A stretch of DNA of 64,000 nt from Muribaculaceae bacterium (GCA_016290325.1 JAEETL010000001.1:62001-126000); one strand, 5' to 3'. Positions 35,514 to 45,535 are shown, counted from the first letter of the stretch. The notes: generated by a model from the letters alone, not told the origin. Made by a program: numbers and translations.

Positions 35514-35604
35514 ACAACATTTTTCATTCATTTCACTTCTCAAAAAATAGCAAAAATAAAAGCCGAAAGCATATTGCCGAAAGCGAATCGATAAAAGACA
35601 TTAT

Positions 35605-38388
35605 ATGGCGATAAAGATCAGTAAAGTCATTAAGGATTTAAACGTGGGTAGGCAAACCATCGAGGAATTCCTGCACAAGAAAGGCATTGAAATCGATGCG
35701 AGCATCAACGCGCGCATCCAGGACGATGTTTATGAAATGCTTGTTAAGGAGTTTAAACCCGACATGGACCTGAAAAGCAAGTCGGACAAGATGGCCAATG
35801 AACGCCAAAAGGAGAAAGCAAAGCACAACGCGGCCAAAGATCATGAGATCAAGACCGTTGTGCCAGGCCAGAAACCTACTTTCTTAGGCAAGATTGACCT
35901 GGAGGCTGCCAGCAAGCCAAAGGGCGTCAGCAAGCCTGAGCCTGCTCCCGAGAAGCCTGAAGCCGAGAAGAAGCCGGTAGAGGAACCTGCCAAGGAACCA
36001 GTCGAGCAAAACAAGCCAGTAGAAGCTGAAGTTGCTGCTCCTGCCGTGCCCGAACCAGAGCCTCAGCCCCAGCCTCAGCTTGAAGTGCCTGAGGAACCCC
36101 AGGCTGTTGAGCCTGTCGAGCCCCAGAAGGAGGAATCCAATGATTCCCAAGAGGACGACAAGGCCGAGGATGTGTTCAAGCCCGTGTCTGAGACCGTCGG
36201 CGGACCGCAACTCAAGGTGGTGGGCAAGGTGGACTTGACCTCCATTAACCAGCAGACCAGGCCCCGCAAGAAGAGCAAAGAGGAGAAGCGCAATGAGCGT
36301 ATCGCCAAGGCTCAAGCCGAGAGTGGCAAGAAGAAACGCAAACGCATCGGCAAAGAAAAAATCGATATCGAGACCGCAGGCAACCAACCCGCACCGCAGT
36401 CTGGCAAGGGCGGACGTGGCGGCAAGGACGAAGGCAAGCGTGGTAAGGACAAGAAGGGCAACCGCAAGCCGTTGAGGCCCGAGGTAAGCGAGGAGGATGT
36501 TCAGCGCCAGATGAAAGAGACGCTGGCCCGCCTCACCGCTAAGAGCAACAAGAAGGCTGCCGCTACCCGTCGTCGCGAGAAACGTGAGGAGCACCGTGAG
36601 GAAGCCCGCGAGGAGGCTGCACTGGCAGCAGCACAGAGCAAGATCTTGAAGCTTACCGAGTTCGTTACTGCTAATGACCTCGCCATCATGATGAACGTGC
36701 CCATCAACAAGGTTATCGCCACTTGTATGAATCTGGGCGTGATGGTGAGCATCAACCAGCGACTCGATGCCGAGACGATCAATATCGTTGCCGACGAGTT
36801 TGGCTTTAAAACCGAATATACCAGTGCCGAGGTGGTAGAGGCCATCAGCGAGGAGGAGGATGATCCCGCCGATCTCGTTCAGCGTCCCCCTGTTGTTACC
36901 GTCATGGGTCACGTGGACCACGGTAAGACTTCGTTGCTGGACTACATCCGCAATTCTAACGTTATCGCCGGTGAGGCTGGAGGTATTACCCAGCATATCG
37001 GTGCCTATAACGTGAAATTACCCAACGGACGTCGCATCACATTCCTGGATACCCCTGGTCACGAAGCATTTACCGCTATGCGTGCCCGTGGTGCCAAGGT
37101 AACCGACATCGTTATTGTGATTGTCGCTGCCGATGATAGCGTCATGCCTCAGACTGTTGAGGCCTTGAATCACGCGTCGGCTGCTGGTGTGCCCATCATC
37201 TTTGCCATCAACAAGATTGATAAGCCTGGAGCTAATCCCGAGAAGATCAAGGAGGAGCTGGCCAATATGAACTACCTTGTTGAGGATTGGGGCGGCAAGT
37301 ACCAGAGTCAGGATATCTCGGCTAAGAAAGGTATTGGCGTGAACGAACTCATGGAGAAAGTGCTGCTCGAGGCCGATATGCTCGACCTGAAGGCCAATCC
37401 CAACCGCAAGGCCACGGGTTCTATTATCGAGTCGTCGCTTGACAAGGGTCGCGGATACATCGCTACGGTGCTTGTGGACAACGGCACCCTGCATGTGGGC
37501 GACATCGTGCTGGCCGGTACCCACTTTGGTAAGGTTAAGGCCATGTTCAACGAGCGTAACGTGCGCATCACCGAGAGCGGTCCGTCAACTCCCGCGCTTA
37601 TCTTGGGCCTTGACGGCGCTCCCACCGCTGGTGATAAGTTCAATGTGATGGACACCGACCAGGAGGCCCGTCAAATCGCTAACAAGCGTGAGCAGCTGCA
37701 GCGTGAGCTGAGCCGTCGCACCCAGACCCGTGTGAGCCTCGAGGACATCGGCCGTCGCCGCGCGTTGGGCGAGTTCCACGAACTTAACATTATCGTCAAG
37801 GGCGACGTGGACGGTTCTATCGAGGCATTGAGCGACTCGCTCATCAAGCTCTCGACCCCCGAGGTGCAGGTAAATGTCATCCACAAGGCTGTGGGTGCCA
37901 TTACTGAGAGCGATGTCACTCTGGCTGCCGCCAGCGATGCCTACATCGTCGGTTTCCAGGTGCGTCCGTCGGCATCGGCCAAGCGCGCCGCTGAGCAAGA
38001 GGGTGTGGACATCCGTCTGTACTCTATCATCTATGATGCCATCGAGGAGGTTAAGAGCGCTATGGAAGGTATGCTCCAGCCCGATATCAAGGAAGAGGTT
38101 ACCGGTAGTGCCGAGGTGCGTCAGGTTTACCACATCAGCAAGGTGGGAACTATCGCCGGTGCTATGGTTGTCGAGGGCAAGATCAAGCGTGGCAGCAAGG
38201 TGCGTGTCATTCGTGACGGTATCGTTATCCACACGGGTGAGTTGGCTTCGCTCAAGCGCTTCAAGGACGACGCCAAGGAAGTATCCAGTGGATTTGACTG
38301 CGGCTTGAGTCTCAAGTCCTACAATGACCTGCAGGAGATAGACATCCTGGAGGCATTTGAGGAGATTGAGGTTCACAAGACCTTGTAA
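35605..38388 (+). CDS. infB: Translation initiation factor IF-2
   Basis: This 927-residue protein begins with the IF-2 N-terminal helical domain (residues 1-60), then a Pro/Glu/Lys-rich linker of about 300 residues. The GTPase domain follows with G1 [13 protein letters not shown]3 DTPGHEAF and G4 NKID (residues about 435-605), then domains II-IV. It places initiator tRNA on the ribosome. It shares the rimP operon; folK begins two bases after its stop. Confidence 0.96.
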   Translation: MAIKISKVIKDLNVGRQTIEEFLHKKGIEIDASINARIQDDVYEMLVKEFKPDMDLKSKSDKMANERQKEKAKHNAAKDHEIKTVVPGQKPTFLGKIDLEAASKPKGVSKPEPAPEKPEAEKKPVEEPAKEPVEQNKPVEAEVAAPAVPEPEPQPQPQLEVPEEPQAVEPVEPQKEESNDSQEDDKAEDVFKPVSETVGGPQLKVVGKVDLTSINQQTRPRKKSKEEKRNERIAKAQAESGKKKRKRIGKEKIDIETAGNQPAPQSGKGGRGGKDEGKRGKDKKGNRKPLRPEVSEEDVQRQMKETLARLTAKSNKKAAATRRREKREEHREEAREEAALAAAQSKILKLTEFVTANDLAIMMNVPINKVIATCMNLGVMVSINQRLDAETINIVADEFGFKTEYTSAEVVEAISEEEDDPADLVQRPPVVTVMGHVDHGKTSLLDYIRNSNVIAGEAGGITQHIGAYNVKLPNGRRITFLDTPGHEAFTAMRARGAKVTDIVIVIVAADDSVMPQTVEALNHASAAGVPIIFAINKIDKPGANPEKIKEELANMNYLVEDWGGKYQSQDISAKKGIGVNELMEKVLLEADMLDLKANPNRKATGSIIESSLDKGRGYIATVLVDNGTLHVGDIVLAGTHFGKVKAMFNERNVRITESGPSTPALILGLDGAPTAGDKFNVMDTDQEARQIANKREQLQRELSRRTQTRVSLEDIGRRRALGEFHELNIIVKGDVDGSIEALSDSLIKLSTPEVQVNVIHKAVGAITESDVTLAAASDAYIVGFQVRPSASAKRAAEQEGVDIRLYSIIYDAIEEVKSAMEGMLQPDIKEEVTGSAEVRQVYHISKVGTIAGAMVVEGKIKRGSKVRVIRDGIVIHTGELASLKRFKDDAKEVSSGFDCGLSLKSYNDLQEIDILEAFEEIEVHKTL

Positions 38389-38390
38389 AC

Positions 38391-38861
38391 ATGGACTATT
38401 ACCTGAATATAGGTTCAAATATAGGCGATCGGCGCGATAATCTTTATCGCGCCGTCGTTGCTCTTGCGGCAGGCACGAGCGGGTGTGCTGTCTCGCGGAT
38501 TGTCGAGAGTGAGCCATGGGGGTTTGAGAGCGACAACCGATTTATGAACGTGGGGGTGAGACTTAGCAGCAACATGGAACCGCATGAGATGCTTGAACAC
38601 ATCCATGACATAGAGCGCCGCTTGGGCAGCGCATCACACCGTGACAGTGAGGGCCATTATATTGACCGACTGGTGGATATAGATATCATGGCTATTGATG
38701 ACTTGGTTATCGAAACTCCCGAGTTGCAAGTACCGCATGCCCATCTTCATGAGCGCGATTTTTTCCTTCGCCCAATGATGGAACTGGCACCCGACTGGCG
38801 TCATCCTGTTACGGGCCTTACTGCCAGTGAGATGCTTGATGCTATAGTTTCTGGTTTTTAG
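38391..38861 (+). CDS. folK: 2-amino-4-hydroxy-6-hydroxymethyldihydropteridine pyrophosphokinase (HPPK)
   Basis: This 156-residue protein has the HPPK start YLNIGSNIGDRRDNL, a central VESEPWGF, and the metal site region DRLVDIDIMAIDD followed by VPHAHLHERDFFL. HPPK transfers pyrophosphate from ATP in folate synthesis. It starts two bases after infB, so it should be co-transcribed with it. The gene is followed by short repeats (TTTCTGGTTTTTAGTTTCC). Confidence 0.93.
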   Translation: MDYYLNIGSNIGDRRDNLYRAVVALAAGTSGCAVSRIVESEPWGFESDNRFMNVGVRLSSNMEPHEMLEHIHDIERRLGSASHRDSEGHYIDRLVDIDIMAIDDLVIETPELQVPHAHLHERDFFLRPMMELAPDWRHPVTGLTASEMLDAIVSGF

Positions 38862-38895
38862 TTTCCAGTTTCTAGACCCTAGTTAACCTTTAACC

Positions 38896-39792
38896 TCATT
38901 TCCCGTAGCCGTTGGCTTTGCGGTAATGGTTAGGTGACAATCCCAGATGCTTTTTCACATACTTGCCGAAGAATGAGAGGTTGTCAAAGCCCATTTCTCC
39001 GGCTACTTCCTTGATGCTCAGGTCGCTGTAAAGCAGCAACTGCTTTACGCGGCTCATGACCGATGTGGCGATGAGTTCGCTAGCTGTCGAGTCGCTGTGC
39101 TTGCGGCATACGCTGGTCAGGTATTTGGGCGATACGCAAAGCTCGTCGGCATAGGACTTGACACTGCGGTTTACATTACTGTTCTCGGCAAGCAACAGCA
39201 TGAACTTTCGGAAAATGCGATCGCTCTGTCGCAGCATGTCGTCACTGTCGCCCTGGGTCAAGTGCTTGTTGATATTGGATAGCAGGTCGTAGGCAAAGCA
39301 ACGGATGATGTCGCGCATGGTTTCGCGGGCAAAATTCATCTCGGGATGATCCATCTTAAAGACGAGCAATTCATAGTATTTCAACATCAGATCCACTTCG
39401 TCTTGATCCATTGTGATGACAGGATTGGAAAGGAGGTGCATCACACTCTGCATCAGGCTTTTGTTGAAGAAAGAGAACCCGATATCAGTGCTCAAGGCAC
39501 AAATCACACAACGGAAATCATCACTGTGCTTGACGCTGGTGACAACCATCTTGCGGTCAATAAACAGTGAGCAGTTTTTCTCCAGTTGGTAGGGAACGGT
39601 GTTCAACTCGAGCGTGAGCGACCCTTCAAGCACAATCACATAAGCGATAAAATTTACTCGGAATTGCGACATCAGTCCAGGAATGGAAGTGATGTTGTCG
39701 GCGAAACATATTTCGCCGTCATTGTACTTGAGGTTGTGGTAGACCTGAGGCACGTCGTGTAGATCAATTTGTGTGATATTGTCCTGTTTCAT
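38896..39792 (-). CDS. AraC family transcriptional regulator
   Basis: This 298-residue protein has an N-terminal cupin-like sensing domain (about 1-150), a helical linker and a C-terminal pair of HTH motifs (CVSPKYLTSVCRKHS, then IKEVAGEMGFDNLSFFGKYVKKHLGLSPNHYR), the standard AraC signature. The effector and the regulated genes are unknown. It is a single gene converging on folK, with no obvious target operon beside it. Confidence 0.88.
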   Translation of the reverse strand: MKQDNITQIDLHDVPQVYHNLKYNDGEICFADNITSIPGLMSQFRVNFIAYVIVLEGSLTLELNTVPYQLEKNCSLFIDRKMVVTSVKHSDDFRCVICALSTDIGFSFFNKSLMQSVMHLLSNPVITMDQDEVDLMLKYYELLVFKMDHPEMNFARETMRDIIRCFAYDLLSNINKHLTQGDSDDMLRQSDRIFRKFMLLLAENSNVNRSVKSYADELCVSPKYLTSVCRKHSDSTASELIATSVMSRVKQLLLYSDLSIKEVAGEMGFDNLSFFGKYVKKHLGLSPNHYRKANGYGK

Positions 39793-39913
39793 AACATTAC
39801 TCGATTGATTGCGCTAAGGTAACAAGAAAATGCTATTTGTCAAAGAAATCTCGGCAAAAAAGAACACTATTGCATCGATGATGAGCCGAAAACGACCAAA
39901 ATCGACGAATATA

Positions 39914-39950
39914 GAAAAAAAGAGGTTAGTGTGATTTCACACTAACCTCT
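39914..39950 (-). terminator. Intrinsic terminator of tRNA-Pro
   Basis: On the minus strand the stem AGAGGTTAGTGTGA/TCACACTAACCTCT (with a short AA loop region) is followed by TTTTTTCTAT. This is a strong intrinsic terminator 9 bases past the tRNA end. Confidence 0.85.
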
Positions 39951-39958
39951 TGCTTGAG

Positions 39959-40032
39959 TCGGGGTGAGAGGACTCGAACTTCCGACCTCCACGTCCCGAA
40001 CGTGGCGCGCTAACCAACTGTGCTACACCCCG
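39959..40032 (-). tRNA. tRNA-Pro (anticodon CGG)
   Basis: On the minus strand the acceptor arms CGGGGTG/CACCCCG pair fully and enclose a D arm, an anticodon stem CCACG/CGTGG around loop TTCGGGA (anticodon CGG, reads CCG) and a T arm with loop TTCGAGT. The T stem is GGAAG against CCTCT: one A-C mismatch and one G-T wobble. The 3' CCA is not encoded. A promoter (40051-40082) and terminator flank it. Confidence 0.93.
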
Positions 40033-40050
40033 CAACTCTTTTTAGCGGTG

Positions 40051-40082
40051 CAAAGATACTGCTAATTTTTCAAATGCAGCAA
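40051..40082 (-). promoter_or_regulatory. Promoter of tRNA-Pro
   Basis: TTG at 40082-40080 and TATCTTTG at 40058-40051 on the minus strand are spaced 21 bases apart. The tRNA 5' end is at 40032, 19 bases beyond the -7 box. The remaining flank (39793-39913, 40083-40134) has no gene. Confidence 0.5.
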
Positions 40083-40134
40083 GATTTCCCTGAAAATATT
40101 TCTTTTACTGGTTATAAACCCATGATTTTCAGCG

Positions 40135-42960
40135 TTAATGGGCGTCCAACCAGTTGCTGGCCACACCATGACTTGCTGTAAGTTTCACTTGACCTTGATA
40201 GACTCCCTCCATTTCCTCGATGACAATGCGCTGGACTTGATCAAGTTCGCTGGGGATGACGTCAAAGTTAAGTTCGTCATGCACCTGGAGAATCATTCGG
40301 GATTTTATTCCCTCATTCTTGAAACGGTTGTAGATGCGCACCATGGCGAGCTTGATGACATCGGCAGCAGTGCCCTGAATGGGTGCGTTGATGGCATTAC
40401 GCTCGCTGAAGCCTCTTACCACGGCGTTGCGCGAGTTGATGTCAGGCAACATGCGACGACGGCCGTAGAGGGTTGTGACATAGCCTTTTTCGCGCGCTTG
40501 GGCGATGCTTCGGTCAATGTAGTCACGCACTTGAGGGAAGGTGGTGTAGTAGCCGTCGATCAGCATCTTAGCCTCATCTCTGGGAATGTTCAGCCGTTGG
40601 GCCAGGCCGAAGGCACTGATGCCGTATAAGATACCGAAATTGGCGGTTTTGGCCTTGCGCCGCTCATCGCTAGTGACCTGCTCCAATGGCTTGTGATAGA
40701 TGCGTGATGCCGTTATGGCATGGATATCGTGATCATTGGCAAAGGCATCGATCATGGTCTTGTCGTGGCTCAGATCAGCGACCAGACGCAGTTCTATTTG
40801 GGAGTAGTCGGCACTGAAGAAGAGGTTGCCGTCGGCAGGGATGAAAGCGCGGCGAATCTCCTTGCCGTCATCGGTTCGCACCGGAATGTTCTGCAGATTT
40901 GGATTGGTCGATGACAATCGTCCAGTGGCTGTGACAGTCTGGTTATAAGTGGTGTGTATGCGGCCTGTCGTTGGGTTGATAAGGGCAGGTAAGGCATTGA
41001 CATAGGTCGATAGCAGTTTCCTGATGCCTCTCAATTCAAGAATCTTGTCCACTAGCGGATGACGGTCGCGTAGTTTGAGCAGGATGTCCTCAGTGGTACT
41101 GTATTGTCCGGTCTTGGTCTTTTTGGCCTTGGGGTCGATTTTCAAGTGATCAAAAAGCACCTCACCCACTTGAGCGGGAGATGCCGTATTGAAGTTCATG
41201 CCAGCTAATTGATGGCACTCGCTCTCCAGTTTATTCATCTGTTCGGTTAAAGTTACCGAATACTCGTTAAGCGATTTCACGTCGATGCGTGCACCCGCCA
41301 GTTCCATGCTTGCCAGTACTCGAACTAGCGGTAACTCAATTTCGTTGAACAGTTTGTTCATACCCTGCTCGTTGAGTGCCTTGTTGAGCACTTCAGGTAG
41401 TTGCAGGGTCAAATCGGCGGCTTCACCTGCCCATTTGGCGAGGTCCTCAACGGGAATCTGCTGTGGTTTGAGCTGGTTGCGTCCCTTTGGACCCAACAAA
41501 CTCTCGGGTGTGATGGCGGTATAGTGGAGTAATTCATAAGCCATCTCGGCAGTTGAGTGTCCTCGCTCGGGTTGCAGCAGGTAATGGGCAACCGATGTAT
41601 CATAGTAAGGAGCCGTGAACTGGATGCCGTGCTGGTGAAGGGTTACCATCAACCGCTTGATATCGCTGCTCACGATGCACGTCTTGCCGCTGAACAGTGG
41701 GGCTAGCGCTTTGAGTATTTCTTGTTGGTCTTGACAAACCACGTACACAGCTTCATGCTCCCTGGCACACAAGGCGACTCCCACAATCTTGAGCTGCATG
41801 GTGTTGCCACCTGATGCTAAGAAACTGATGGCAACTCGAGGAGCATCCAACATCTTGCTCACAGCCATGGCTACGCTCATGGGTGAAGTAGCGACCGTGT
41901 AATTGTAAGGTACATCGGCTAATGACTTGGTGCTAGATGTTGTCGATGTTACGGGTGTGGTTTCTTCTAGGTCAAATAATGACAACTGCTTGCCTGTAGC
42001 GGGCTGCGGATTGGTCTTTACTGGCGCCATGGACTCTGTAGCAGTCTGGATAGGCTCGTTTGAGCTGATATCCAGTCCGGCGTTGGCTTCACCACCGTCA
42101 ATTAAGCGTTGGGTGAGAGTTCTGAACTCCAGTTCGGTGAACACTTGCCTCAAGGTGTCTAAATCAACGGCTTCTCGCTGTAATGAGTTGGCATCAAGTG
42201 TGACAGGGACATCGGTGATGATGGTTGCGAGCCACTTGGACATGCGTATCTGCTCGGCATTATCCTCGATTCGCTGTTTTTGGGCACCCTTAAGCTCGCT
42301 GGTGTGTTCAAGCAGGTTCTCAATGGAACCGTATTGTTGAATCAGTTTTTCGGCGGTCTTTGGCCCTATACCAGGACATCCAGGGATGTTGTCGGCGGTG
42401 TCGCCCATGAGGCCCAAGATGTCGATGAGTTGCGTGGGTTGCTCGATGCCATATTTGGCCTTGACTTCTTCTACTCCCATCACCTCGTTCTTGCCCGGGT
42501 TAAATATCTTGATATTGGGTGTCACCAGTTGTCCGAAATCTTTGTCACCGGTGACCATATAAGTGAAGAAGCCTTGTTGCTCGGCTTGATGGGACAGGGT
42601 GCCAATGACATCATCGGCCTCAAAGCCTTCAACCTCAAAAATGGGAATGCGATAGGCCTGAAGAATGCGCTTGATGTAAGGCACTGCTACCAAGATACCC
42701 TCTGGCGTCTTCTCGCGGTTGGCCTTATAGGGCTCGTAGTTCTCATGTCGGAAGGTTTTGCCTCCAGGCGGGTCAATGCACACGGCGATGTGTGATGGTT
42801 GCTCACGTTTGAGCAGATCCTGCAAGGTATTAACGAAGCCAAAGACTGCAGAAGTATCGATACCGGTGGAGGTGACGCGCGGGCTGCGTATCATGGCGTA
42901 AAAAGCCCTGAAGATAAGCGCATAGGCGTCTAATAGGAGCAATTTCTTGGTGGGTTCCAT
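40135..42960 (-). CDS. polA: DNA polymerase I (5' nuclease and polymerase; proofreading site degenerate)
   Basis: This 941-residue protein has an N-terminal 5'-3' nuclease (residues 1-290; VTGDKDFGQLV, GDTADNIPGCPGIGPKTA), a central exonuclease-like domain (about 350-545) and a C-terminal polymerase domain with DYSQIELR, KTANFGILYG and QVHDELNF. Of the three proofreading motifs none keeps its catalytic residues: ISFLASGG stands in place of D-x-E, SSDIKRLM in place of N-L-x-x-x-D, and WAGEAAD in place of Y-x-x-x-D. The enzyme should fill gaps and remove primers but probably lacks 3'-5' proofreading. Confidence 0.95.
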   Translation of the reverse strand: MEPTKKLLLLDAYALIFRAFYAMIRSPRVTSTGIDTSAVFGFVNTLQDLLKREQPSHIAVCIDPPGGKTFRHENYEPYKANREKTPEGILVAVPYIKRILQAYRIPIFEVEGFEADDVIGTLSHQAEQQGFFTYMVTGDKDFGQLVTPNIKIFNPGKNEVMGVEEVKAKYGIEQPTQLIDILGLMGDTADNIPGCPGIGPKTAEKLIQQYGSIENLLEHTSELKGAQKQRIEDNAEQIRMSKWLATIITDVPVTLDANSLQREAVDLDTLRQVFTELEFRTLTQRLIDGGEANAGLDISSNEPIQTATESMAPVKTNPQPATGKQLSLFDLEETTPVTSTTSSTKSLADVPYNYTVATSPMSVAMAVSKMLDAPRVAISFLASGGNTMQLKIVGVALCAREHEAVYVVCQDQQEILKALAPLFSGKTCIVSSDIKRLMVTLHQHGIQFTAPYYDTSVAHYLLQPERGHSTAEMAYELLHYTAITPESLLGPKGRNQLKPQQIPVEDLAKWAGEAADLTLQLPEVLNKALNEQGMNKLFNEIELPLVRVLASMELAGARIDVKSLNEYSVTLTEQMNKLESECHQLAGMNFNTASPAQVGEVLFDHLKIDPKAKKTKTGQYSTTEDILLKLRDRHPLVDKILELRGIRKLLSTYVNALPALINPTTGRIHTTYNQTVTATGRLSSTNPNLQNIPVRTDDGKEIRRAFIPADGNLFFSADYSQIELRLVADLSHDKTMIDAFANDHDIHAITASRIYHKPLEQVTSDERRKAKTANFGILYGISAFGLAQRLNIPRDEAKMLIDGYYTTFPQVRDYIDRSIAQAREKGYVTTLYGRRRMLPDINSRNAVVRGFSERNAINAPIQGTAADVIKLAMVRIYNRFKNEGIKSRMILQVHDELNFDVIPSELDQVQRIVIEEMEGVYQGQVKLTASHGVASNWLDAH

Positions 42961-43041
42961 ATTCGATTGTTTTTGAAGGCCATAAAGTTACTCAAATTTT
43001 CCAATTCACCAATTAAGAGACGTCGTTTTTCGGCTATAGAC

Positions 43042-43084
43042 AAAAAAGAAGGCCATGCAACAAGTGCATGACCTCCTTTTTTAA
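43042..43084 (-). terminator. Terminator of the 730-residue dockerin protein gene
   Basis: On the minus strand AAGGAGGTCATGCA/TTGCATGGCCTTCTT forms a stem with one mismatch followed by TTTTTTG. It lies 22 bases past the stop at 43106. Confidence 0.75.
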
Positions 43085-43105
43085 ACTATGTGATCCTAAA
43101 GAGGA

Positions 43106-45298
43106 TTAGTTATTCCAGTGACCACTCAGCATGTAGTCGATCAGAGCAGAAACGTCAGCAATGTTGACATTCTGGTCAAGGTTGCAGTCAGCAGCGGCAG
43201 GAGCAGCACCAGTGCCCAGCAAGATGTCGATCAGAGCAGAAACGTCAGCAATGTTGACAGTCTGATCCTGGTTAACGTCACCACGCAAAACATCGGCATC
43301 AACGTGCTCGGTAACAGCGATGGGCATAATCTGTACAGCATTGTTGTAGTAGCTTACCATACCCTCAACATCATAGGTCTTACCATTCTCGATGGTGGGA
43401 TAGGTGATGTTGAACTGGTTGTAGATAGCCATACCATCAGCGGTGTAGAGATACTTGGGATCCTCACCAGCGGTCAAGGTCAGACCCTTAACGATCACGC
43501 GCTCGTTGATATTGTCGGTGGTCAACTGAGCCTCGGTATACTCGGTGGGAACGATCTCAACGAGAGCATCGTCGGTAGCCTGAACATTGGTGGGATACTG
43601 ATACTCGTGGATCATGCCACGGAACAGATAGTGCTGTGCTTCCCACTCCTCGGCCAGGGTAGCACCTACCTCGACTTGAGGAACCTGGTTGCCGTAGATC
43701 AGGCCGTAGCCAGTGTTGTCCTTAACCCACAGGTTGCTACCGTTCTGGTAAACAACAACTACGTTGCCGTAGAATACGAAGTCCTTCTTGTTCTCAAGCT
43801 GGTTGGCCTGGGCGATGGTGGTTACCTCGGCACGCTTGTAGTACTTGGCGGTAACAACGAGGCTCTGTACACCATCGAGCTCAGCATAAGCCTTCAGAAC
43901 GGTCGAGTCCTCAGTTACGGTGATAGCGTTGGTGTAGAGTTCATACTCAGCATCGTTAATGCTGTAGTAAATCTGAGCACCCTCGGTAGCGCAGGTGATG
44001 GTAACAATCTGGCTGCCGGTGAAGCCGCAGGTACCGGGGTTGAACACGGGATCAGCAACGGTTACGGGAGGCTCGGGAACATCGCTAGTAGCCTTGTAGA
44101 TGTAAACGGGCTTCTGGTTGTTGGTTGCAGAATAGCATGAGAACAGCGTGGGATTGTTGTTAGCGTTATAGCGAACCACGTTGCGGGTGTTGGTACCCTG
44201 GAACACGATGATAGCGCTGTCGCCGTCGATGCTGATGGCAGCGTTGGCGTTGCCGTTCTCGTCAACTTCAGCCTCGAGCTTCATCTGGTTGCCAGTGCTG
44301 CTGGCAGCGTAAAGGTAGCCACTGTTGGTCTTGAGGTTCCAGTTATTGCCAGCAGCCTCGAGAGTGATGATGTTGGCCTCGCTGGTAGTGATGGTGTTGT
44401 TGACGATGGTAACATCAACGGAACCAAAGTTGTTGCCGCGGCTTGCGCCCATGGCCATAGCGGCCTCGTTGTTCACAAGGATGATCTTGTCACCAGCTGC
44501 CAGGTCGGCAACGTTGGTTACCAGAGCAAAGGTGGTACCGGCTACAATCTCTTTCTTGGTGTAGGTAGCGCTTACGGTACGGCTGTCAACACCGTTCTTG
44601 GTAGCCTTGGCATAAACGGTGGTGGTCTCGGTGATCACGATGGGCTGGGTATAAGCCTGCCATGCCAGACCGTCGGTGCTGTAGGACAGGGTAGCACCTT
44701 CCTCATTGTTGGTGATGGTAACGGTGAAGGTGTCGGTGGTGAATTCCTGTGCCTCGGGCAGGGTGGGAGCAGCAACGGTTACAACGGGAGCACTGCCTTC
44801 CTGCTTGTACAGGGCGATAGCCTTCTGGCCGGTGTAGGTGCTCGACTTGAAGTAACGGAAACGCTCCTGGCCGCTGGTTGCATTGTAGCGCAGGTAAGCA
44901 CCACCACTAGCAACGATAACGGCGTTGCCGTCATTGTCAATCGAGATGGTGTTGGTCATAGCATCGGCGCCGTAGGTCAAGCCATTGGAGTCACCGGTGC
45001 GGCCGATGTAGCTGCCGCTTGCGCTCAGGATAGTGCCGTCAGTCATGTCGATGGTGAAGGTAGCAGCATTAACATCAGCGCTGGAAGCAATCTTGCTGTC
45101 GGCGATGGTGACAGCAATCGTGTTCTGAGTAGCGTCAAGCACTTCCAGACCGCCATTGAAGGCGAGTCCGCCCTCTTCATAGACAATCAGGTAAGTACCG
45201 CTGGTGAGGTCAGCATCAGCAGTTACCTTAACATAGTCAGCGGCCCAAACCGACGTGGTCAGCAGGGCTAACGTGAGGAGAGAAAATAATTTCTTCAT
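43106..45298 (-). CDS. Secreted multidomain protein with chitobiase-type repeats and C-terminal dockerin
   Basis: Signal peptide at residues 1-19 (ends TSVWA). Two homologous beta-trefoil/lectin-like domains (about 20-170, ending AIALYKQEG, and 250-405, ending PVYIYKAT) alternate with two CHB_HEX_C-type Ig-like domains (about 172-250 and 412-490; EGATLSYSTDGLAWQAYT, EGAQIYYSINDAEYELYT). An OB-fold-like region follows (about 492-660), then two dockerin repeats (about 668-728; GDVNQDQTVNIADVSALID, NLDQNVNIADVSALID). It has no T9SS CTD and no enzyme motif. Carbohydrate binding is plausible, not shown. Confidence 0.8.
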   Translation of the reverse strand: MKKLFSLLTLALLTTSVWAADYVKVTADADLTSGTYLIVYEEGGLAFNGGLEVLDATQNTIAVTIADSKIASSADVNAATFTIDMTDGTILSASGSYIGRTGDSNGLTYGADAMTNTISIDNDGNAVIVASGGAYLRYNATSGQERFRYFKSSTYTGQKAIALYKQEGSAPVVTVAAPTLPEAQEFTTDTFTVTITNNEEGATLSYSTDGLAWQAYTQPIVITETTTVYAKATKNGVDSRTVSATYTKKEIVAGTTFALVTNVADLAAGDKIILVNNEAAMAMGASRGNNFGSVDVTIVNNTITTSEANIITLEAAGNNWNLKTNSGYLYAASSTGNQMKLEAEVDENGNANAAISIDGDSAIIVFQGTNTRNVVRYNANNNPTLFSCYSATNNQKPVYIYKATSDVPEPPVTVADPVFNPGTCGFTGSQIVTITCATEGAQIYYSINDAEYELYTNAITVTEDSTVLKAYAELDGVQSLVVTAKYYKRAEVTTIAQANQLENKKDFVFYGNVVVVYQNGSNLWVKDNTGYGLIYGNQVPQVEVGATLAEEWEAQHYLFRGMIHEYQYPTNVQATDDALVEIVPTEYTEAQLTTDNINERVIVKGLTLTAGEDPKYLYTADGMAIYNQFNITYPTIENGKTYDVEGMVSYYNNAVQIMPIAVTEHVDADVLRGDVNQDQTVNIADVSALIDILLGTGAAPAAADCNLDQNVNIADVSALIDYMLSGHWNN
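43136..43259. repeat. Exact 34-bp repeat encoding the two dockerin helices
   Basis: Identical 34-base segments at 43136-43169 and 43226-43259, 90 bases apart, encode the VNIADVSALID core of both dockerin repeats. Such DNA identity suggests recent duplication or gene conversion. Confidence 0.85.
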
Positions 45299-45392
45299 AA
45301 ATAATTTGAAATTAATTGAGTTAATGAAATATGTTAATAAACAAAAACGTTCATTTTTAGTGCTTTAGTTAAGCGAGGTTCATTTCTCGCCG

Positions 45393-45424
45393 CAAAGGTA
45401 GGATAATATTTGATAATAGCCAAA
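45393..45424 (-). promoter_or_regulatory. Consensus promoter of the 730-residue protein gene
   Basis: On the minus strand TTTG (45424-45421), 20 bases, then TACCTTTG (45400-45393): a perfect Bacteroidetes promoter. The start codon at 45298 implies a leader of about 90 bases. Confidence 0.65.
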
Positions 45425-45461
45425 TTTCCCTAGGTGTTTTTAAGGATGCTTTGAATAATCG

Positions 45462-45502
45462 ATAACAATAGGGGAGGCGACCCCGTTGCGGGTACCTCCC
45501 CT
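45462..45502 (-). terminator. Terminator of the 971-residue surface protein gene
   Basis: On the minus strand the stem AGGGGAGG/CCTCCCCT, extended by an inner CCCGCAACGGGG hairpin, is followed by TATTGTTATC. It lies 34 bases past the stop at 45536. Confidence 0.7.
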
Positions 45503-45535
45503 GATGGTAGGTTAAATCGCTATCTAGCGAGCGGC

